Source: Nemertoderma westbladi (taxonomy: Eukaryota > Xenacoelomorpha > Nemertodermatida > Nemertodermatidae). Taken from it: 64,000 nucleotides of DNA. The stretch lies in assembly GCA_032718475.1 (NCBI GenBank), contig JAUCBJ010002587.1, positions 62,001-126,000 on the forward strand. The letters run 5' to 3'. The first letter of the stretch is position 1. The number at the start of each line of letters is the position of its first letter. Made by a program: the position numbers and the translations under genes. The notes under the pieces are model-generated. The model saw only the letters and a program-made list of their open reading frames with translations, was not told the origin of the DNA and did not search any database. Shown here in pieces: positions 61,301-64,000 of the stretch.

Positions 61301-62906
61301 GGTTGTTAAGTCTGGTCCTTTCCCGGTGGTTCAAACTTACCTGCTCGGCGTCCGTCCTTCTTTCCTTATAGTTTCGGGACTTCTGACGTCTCATGTCTTC
61401 CTCTTCATCGCTTGAATCGGTGTCAGTCCTTAGCGCTCGCGATGGTTTGCGCGCCGAGGCCCTGACCCAAGCCTCCTCAATAAATTTCTCGGCTGAGTTT
61501 TCGAAATTGGGATTATGAATATTCGGGACAGGCGTCCTTACCTGAGGTCTATGTGGTATAGTCTCCTCCGATATGCGTACTCGTTGACTAGGCTGGACTT
61601 TATATAACTCAGGCCTGCTAGGATTAGAATTACTTCTTACCTGGGCTGCTTCCTTTAACCGTAGGTTACTAAGCATGTCCGTTATAGGTTGGATGTGCGG
61701 CGATATAGCTTGCGCTAAACTAGCACTTAACTCATCCCTCGTAATAAATTCCTGGCTAGGGTTCTGTTGTATAGTCGGCTCTATCTGAGTAATCCGCTGT
61801 CTCTCATATGATCCCTCTTCCGGTTTAACCCGGAAGTTCTCCGTCGAACTGGGTCGGCGTTCCGTCCGCGTATTCCAAACCCGCGGGTTCGGTTCTCCCA
61901 ATACTCGGCCCGTCGGAGTTTCTTCTCTAAATTCCTCGTTGTCGCGTTCGGTGTATAGTGGTGCGGTGTTCCGATGCCGTGGAGCCTGGGCGATGGGTGA
62001 AGCACTAATACCAACTGGCGTGCGATATGTAGAGAACGGTTTAGCGATCCGTGTACTCGTAATAGCTGGACCGGGTATAGGAATTCTGGTCGTCGTCGAC
62101 TCGCGTATGGTCGGAGTTCTCGCTTCCTGTTCGGCCTTCTGCAGTGCGAACAGTTCTCGCAACTCTGTCCCTACACTCGCCCCACATTCTTCGATCATTC
62201 GCATCCCCTTCTCGGCGATTTCGTTCGCCTTCCTAGTCCGTTCTTCGCTCTCTAAACTTAATCTCGCACTTTCCAACTGCGCCAGTTTACGTTCTTCTTC
62301 TTCCCTCGCTCGTCTCGCTACGCTCTCTTCTTCCACACGCGCCTTTTCTTCATACAACGCTTGTCGCTCTTTCTCGATCTCGAGTTCGCGTTCCTTGCGT
62401 TCGCGTTCAAGTTCGAGTTCGCGTTTCTTCTGTTCGCGTTCGAGCTGGAGTTCGCATTCTTTCTGTTCGCGTTCAAGCTGGAGTTCGCGTTCCTTGCGCT
62501 CGCGTTCCGCTCGCTCACGCTTACCTTTATCTTCCAGCTCGCGCAACTTCGCGTCTAACTTACGTGTTCGCTCCCTTTCCCGCTCGGCTTCCTTCCGTGC
62601 TTCCGATGCACGCAAAACTTCCGCCTGTTGTTCGTCCAGTCGGCGTCTTCTCTCCTCCGCAGAGTTGTGAGAAACAAGGGATCTAGCACATATAACCTTC
62701 CCTCGCGCGTGACTAACCTGGGAATCGCCGCTGTCTCTGGATGCATCGTCGGGTGGAGTCAACGTCCTCTGTTGGATGTTCTCCGTCGTCAGTAGCACCT
62801 GGCCCGGTACCACCACTCCATTCTGCATCAGCCAGCTAGTAACTTCCCTCTGATACCGGCGCTCTTCTTTATCTTGGATCTCTTCCCGCTCCACTAAGTC
62901 TCTCAA
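55371..62906 (-). CDS. BEL/Pao retrotransposon polyprotein (2,512 codons after an in-frame TAG)
   Basis: The frame continues directly from the gag-like ORF after its TAG stop; numbering starts at that TTG codon. A charged Glu/Arg coiled-coil region spans 80-235; a DUF1759-type gag domain about 550-735; a CCHC knuckle 849-862 and a second Cys/His cluster 869-885; a Pao-type aspartic protease with DTAS at 983-986; reverse transcriptase with CDIEAMFHQV (Asp1442) and YMDD (1521-1524); RNase H with SDAS (Asp1705), RAEL (Glu1749), TDAS (Asp1778) and NPAD (Asp1824); integrase with HHCC zinc finger (about 2125-2163), DDE residues Asp2196, Asp2258, Glu2308, and a C-terminal DUF5641-like part. Domain order PR-RT-RH-IN and all catalytic residues are intact, so the copy looks recent. 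Palindromes sit at codons about 340-349, 1213-1218 and 1957-1963, all between domains. No LTR was identified. Confidence 0.95.
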   Translation of the reverse strand: MRDLVEREEIQDKEERRYQREVTSWLMQNGVVVPGQVLLTTENIQQRTLTPPDDASRDSGDSQVSHARGKVICARSLVSHNSAEERRRRLDEQQAEVLRASEARKEAERERERTRKLDAKLRELEDKGKRERAERERKERELQLEREQKECELQLEREQKKRELELERERKERELEIEKERQALYEEKARVEEESVARRAREEEERKLAQLESARLSLESEERTRKANEIAEKGMRMIEECGASVGTELRELFALQKAEQEARTPTIRESTTTRIPIPGPAITSTRIAKPFSTYRTPVGISASPIAQAPRHRNTAPLYTERDNEEFREETPTGRVLGEPNPRVWNTRTERRPSSTENFRVKPEEGSYERQRITQIEPTIQQNPSQEFITRDELSASLAQAISPHIQPITDMLSNLRLKEAAQVRSNSNPSRPELYKVQPSQRVRISEETIPHRPQVRTPVPNIHNPNFENSAEKFIEEAWVRASARKPSRALRTDTDSSDEEEDMRRQKSRNYKERRTDAEQVSLNHRERTRLNNPAELNHLLTRNDATLRDIGKFAARQGLPTQQPQKFMGNHKHWRTFKTYVDEQLTNSTFTPNEKFNYLLQMLHREPRAIADNFVGNERAFELAMKTLSDIYGNKTKMAQSIVEDLGKGGRITTPLELLNLANAISNALDILRTVNLPHHGDHAEVLKSVIRRLNMRYRQKWRKLENKLEGQGKVLTLQHIHDMIATDAVAEMKSNFSEENMRESKPVTGKSMVSFDDDRTTVTFNSVDRYNSSTPAFRSDSRVWSGERLDRPRLKQQELPDGFVGCQYCLLKEVRSDDHKLDSCRRFKELISEQRRVQVRTLDTCWACLAPGHVRRQCPNSKDGCMECGRLHHKLLHADFHTPTDRYLQRNPHRKGSKEPVSIRRNTYTGIQDDGYQPGSSDEDGESSAREVTCQGFTADSSSTSARTYLSSATSEIFSVNPVKVTGDKGSKRIYVMLDTASTLSYIDEEVARAVSSFQDAEEIQIELKSMHGVGDLKGHRISVELDSLLPRDQHTRQEWKALPLDGFKCLAMKGFGRQLGKVPPMSPIAQEYFDKLRIPRHQVGYRNVSMLIGAEQLIAHQIWETRPAEPHVNGPHAHRTILGWYTRVPMSYEFTGGGKPIDRYDELQPITQPPLVEPPDIDEFRRTCIDHYSDFSESDEELIPDNVRLSEPLHNDRTDSEPEDYCYQTRGSGSAAHATYLSNVLTYTDIVEGQVAKYRDLDIFQYSEEELQKELIRQDLETGARTVEWLDRDAMEPGGYDLAMSTDEKRSLEMMEDTIRLLPTGHFEVGMLWRRQPPKLENNYNLALKRLNGVRARLLKNPDIREKYCAQINNYFAKGFAGKVEDPDLVTDQTYYLPHHYVTHPDKPDKVRVVNDCAAVYRGMSLNSELMDGPNLNNYLIGILLRFRQRRFAFTCDIEAMFHQVRACKADQDSLRFLWYENEDLSGPVVTYQMYVRIFGARDSPNGTLFVLKKTATAQIGKYPVEVIESILRNFYMDDGLVSKDTAEQAIEVAHGLQECLATGGFPLTKFTTNSEALLESFPVKDRGSGDIELGVEPIPMARVLGLAWNPNTDKFQVRVRFEPSSPDKVLTKRICLSTLSRLFDPMNYISPVILQARACMRKIWLSDLEWDEPISPIHAKQWREWEAELHLLKNIDVPRSYFPNQLVFPADLELHLFSDASDTGFGMVAYLRREVSQDKFETAFVTSRSKTMPVKYMTVPRAELQAAVVSVEVSKQITEELDTTLTLFYWTDASLVLVYIAADNIALKTFVANRRAQIVDFSTKEQWRHCPGVLNPADITSRGAMPAEFCQEESQEFWLHGPDFLTRTQEHWPERLKIVTNPMPEDAEVKVEKVSKSKSKAKLKSLERPEESLERPEELLERPGDLSDQQTYVTTRSGRVSYDIKPPLQTKPESQLVSDGQKMTDKMEPLVSKPAGLDSKLPLVSGQPSLALESCSIYDKLLNSSASWLTICKRTAWLSRYISYLCIKHSEHLREPSSANSERIRKLKQPLTEDEIDQAELKHLKHYQMCAFPKEFYLLSAQRPVLYKPLRKWSPLIHKGLICHRSRIQTVDINSQFRFPVIIPSHPIELQRAILWDIHKRLHHAGKLHCLSAARQRFILLQPSRAVGTMYDACLVCKRVNARVLEQEMAELPEARVQANDPPFTNTGVDCFGPIEAKSGWLTHKRWGLLLTCMASRAIHIERVADMSTKSLLLALKRFMARRGLVKAFYSDKGTNFVGGNSELNAAHKAARNKEISAALLPLGVEWRFNTPESPWRGGSWERLVRSVKQAIAKTLPVNKQLTDDELVTAFIEIEHTLNSRPIAMLPDGVALTPNHLLMQSPAFLVPASEPVSADLYSRKSWKVTQLVAYTIWEYWREYYLPTISTRTKWYKTVRSLQRGDYVLITEPIVKRKYWETGVILHTHPDVQNIVRTVTVKIRCKCPHPKKCKTNGLHTLDRPVQDIVLLEETRIETGDYNLSPASKQN
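57017..57034. repeat. dispersed palindrome family, copy 5 (inside BEL pol)
   Basis: Core CCAAACC-CGCA-GGTTTGG, with outer arms AATGGA (57001-57006) and TCCATT (57046-57051). It encodes VSKPAGLDS in the linker between RNase H and integrase. Confidence 0.9.
57182..57244 (-). repeat. 21-bp coding tandem repeat, three units
   Basis: Three units containing CGCTCCAAT-ACT encode SLERPEE-SLERPEE-LLERPGD in the RNase H to integrase linker of the BEL polyprotein. Confidence 0.9.
59255..59270. repeat. dispersed palindrome family, copy 6 (inside BEL pol)
   Basis: CAGACCC-AC-GGGTCTG, with weak outer CTG/CAG. Compensating changes relative to the CAAACCC form (A to G on the left, T to C on the right) keep the stem paired. 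It encodes YQTRGSG between protease and reverse transcriptase. Confidence 0.8.
61866..61908. repeat. dispersed palindrome family, copy 7 (inside BEL pol)
   Basis: CCAAACCCGCGGGTTCGG at 61875-61892 (one mismatch), with outer arms CCGCGTATT (61866-61874) and AATACTCGG (61900-61908), 8 of 9 paired. It encodes NPRVWNTR in the gag linker. Confidence 0.82.
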
Positions 62907-62909
62907 CTA
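62907..62909 (-). other. single in-frame TAG between gag-like and pol parts
   Basis: The only stop in an otherwise continuous 2,765-codon frame (context GAC ACA TAG TTG AGA). A perfect 5' splice site CAG/GTGAGT (minus strand, 62924-62916) lies six bases before it. It could be a read-through codon, a stop removed by splicing, or a single inactivating mutation. Confidence 0.9.
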
Positions 62910-63665
62910 TGTGTCACTCACCTGAGTCGCCTGCGCTTGTGATGCCCATAGCAGCCAGTTCTCCGTCCTAACTCGTCGGAATCGCTCCGATAACTCGCGG
63001 TGCTCCAACAAAGCTGCTAAAACCCTGTTGTAAATCCTCGTCGCCACGTCGCTCGACTGAGACTCTACTGCCTTCTTCGCTAGGACTGCAAGCTCCTCCG
63101 TCTGTTTGAATAACGCTGAGTTGTATCCTCTTCTAATCTCTACTAACTCCACCCTCCCGATGTTGGCTGAGTCAGCTAACATCTTCCTTACCTTGTCCGT
63201 CGTCCGGGTTTTATGTCCGGCATGCGCGCGAAGTTTCTTCTTTATCGCGATATCAAGTTCTCTCTCGCTTACCTGACTCACACTCGGTGGACTTGAAGGA
63301 TTATTTCGGGAACTACGGGTACTCCTTACAGCCGTCGGGACCATGGCACTTACCATACCCACAGGTCTGGAAACCGGGCTCCGGGCTCTCGCTTCTGCTA
63401 CACTACCCTCCCTATCACTCACCTCTGTCCGGGCTGCTGTGCGGTCCTTCCTTTCAGTAGTGGTAGGGGATCCTAATACTATTACCTCACCTTGTTCTTC
63501 CTCACTGGTTACTGTCTCGTCCTCCTGTTCACTTACGTCAGCGTCGCTCGCTGCGTCGTCATAGTCGGCATTGTCGTCAACAGTAATATTGACACTATCG
63601 TCAGTCGGCGGTCCTGCCGCCGTCTCATAGCTGTCCTCCAGTGCCTCCTTGTCTGAGACACTCAT
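62907..63665 (-). CDS. BEL/Pao gag N-terminal ORF (252 aa)
   Basis: The ATG at 63665-63663 starts a 252-aa protein that is very acidic at first (Asp/Glu-rich, residues about 20-60), then Ser/Arg-rich with a linker holding palindrome copy 8 at residues about 98-104, then a basic/helical C-terminal half (about 130-245). I see no classical domain, which is usual for the N-terminus of BEL gag proteins. It ends at TAG 62907-62909 and the polyprotein goes on in the same frame at the next codon. It probably forms the N-terminal part of the structural Gag. The position of the first ATG just after a structured leader supports this start. The role is inferred from position only. Confidence 0.75.
   Translation of the reverse strand: MSVSDKEALEDSYETAAGPPTDDSVNITVDDNADYDDAASDADVSEQEDETVTSEEEQGEVIVLGSPTTTERKDRTAARTEVSDREGSVAEARARSPVSRPVGMVSAMVPTAVRSTRSSRNNPSSPPSVSQVSERELDIAIKKKLRAHAGHKTRTTDKVRKMLADSANIGRVELVEIRRGYNSALFKQTEELAVLAKKAVESQSSDVATRIYNRVLAALLEHRELSERFRRVRTENWLLWASQAQATQVSDT
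62916..62924 (-). promoter_or_regulatory. perfect 5' splice-site consensus upstream of the TAG
   Basis: CAGGTGAGT on the coding strand. Splicing here to a downstream in-frame acceptor would remove the stop; I could not identify a strong acceptor. It could instead be one of the many donor-like motifs of this element. Confidence 0.4.
63353..63370. repeat. dispersed palindrome family, copy 8 (degenerate, inside gag)
   Basis: CCATACC-CACA-GGTCTGG, one mismatch in the 7-bp stem, without clear outer arms. It encodes SRPVGM in the gag linker and overlaps a GGTAAGT motif. Confidence 0.6.
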
Positions 63666-64000
63666 AGTCTAAATAATGTTTTGCCTTCCGGCAAAAATAT
63701 CTCGCAAAAGTTCGAGATATAATTATAATTTAACCGAAATACGGTCAAATTATTTGTCAAATAATCAGTTGGTCCAAATGTCAAATAAATTCGCAATGCA
63801 ATATTGTGAATTTAATAGGGTATAGTTATAGCAAATACTAGCACAATATTTAAACAAAATATTATTATATAGCTACTATAGCAATTAAATACCGGTATGA
63901 CACAAAATAATTTCTGAATCTAATACAAAATATTCAGAATAAATTTGCCACCCAAATAATTCCAATTTTGCATATATAGCTCTAATCAACGTAATTTTAA
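63666..64000 (-). promoter_or_regulatory. BEL leader: chain of stem-loops upstream of gag
   Basis: Successive inverted repeats: TTGCC/GGCAA (63681-63694), ATATCTCG/CGAGATAT (63697-63720), AATTTAACCG/CGGTCAAATT (63727-63751, one mismatch), ATTATTTG/CAAATAAT (63749-63765), TTGG/CCAA (63769-63777), AAATTCGCAAT/ATTGTGAATTT (63787-63813, one mismatch), and TTCTGAAT/ATTCAGAA (63912-63939). There is no ORF. By position this is the 5' UTR and perhaps part of the 5' LTR; no primer-binding site was identified. The element runs off the window. Confidence 0.6.

Noticed and set aside
49542-63370. Palindromes as tRNA T-arms or tRNA-derived SINEs
   Set aside because: Copy 2 (CGGG-TTTGATT-CCCG) looks like a T-arm, but the other copies do not keep a 7-nt TTCRANN loop and no A box or acceptor stem is present.

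Overview
The window is animal nuclear DNA. The evidence is an almost intact BEL/Pao LTR retrotransposon (a class known only from Metazoa), a spliced terminal exon of a TLDc-domain (OXR1/NCOA7-type) gene, a truncated non-LTR retrotransposon, and very large AT-rich tandem satellites. The BEL/Pao and non-LTR families point to an invertebrate; I cannot name the lineage from sequence alone.

Layout. (1) 1-6069: end of a 45-bp satellite array (A), cut by the left window edge. (2) 6070-6259: a 77-bp unique junction plus a degenerate transition. (3) about 6260-21561: a 15.3-kb array of a different satellite with a 39-bp unit. (4) 21562-23530: AT-rich unique DNA with one small membrane-protein ORF (22762-23106) whose stop codon lies in a 45-bp tandem duplication. 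(5) 23531-42305: a second, 18.8-kb array (B) of the 45-bp satellite, ending at an exact copy of the same 77-bp junction. (6) 42477-42782: the last coding exon of a TLDc-domain gene, whose final codons are the first unit of a 29-bp minisatellite that runs on to 43617. (7) 44068-45628: two small non-autonomous inverted-repeat elements, one hAT-like with an 8-bp target duplication and one foldback element. (8) 45636-49700: AT-rich DNA with no convincing gene. (9) 49716-53456 (minus): a 1246-codon ORF with a DEDD 3'-5' exonuclease-like region and three CCHC zinc knuckles. (10) 53721-54863 (plus): a 5'-truncated non-LTR reverse transcriptase. (11) 55371-63665 (minus): BEL/Pao gag-pol, one reading frame broken by a single in-frame TAG. 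(12) 63666-64000: its leader, a chain of stem-loops.

Main points. Each of the two + strand coding ends carries a tandem duplication that includes the stop codon; at the TLDc gene this has grown into an 860-bp array. A family of about 16-18-bp GC-rich palindromes (core like CAAACCCGCGGGTTTG), most with outer complementary arms, recurs eight times between 49.5 and 63.4 kb. Six of these copies lie inside ORFs, and all six fall in linkers between recognisable domains. The BEL coding strand is enriched for the splice-donor/U1 heptamer GGTAAGT. The enormous ORFs across the satellites are by-products of unit lengths divisible by three and should not be read as genes.
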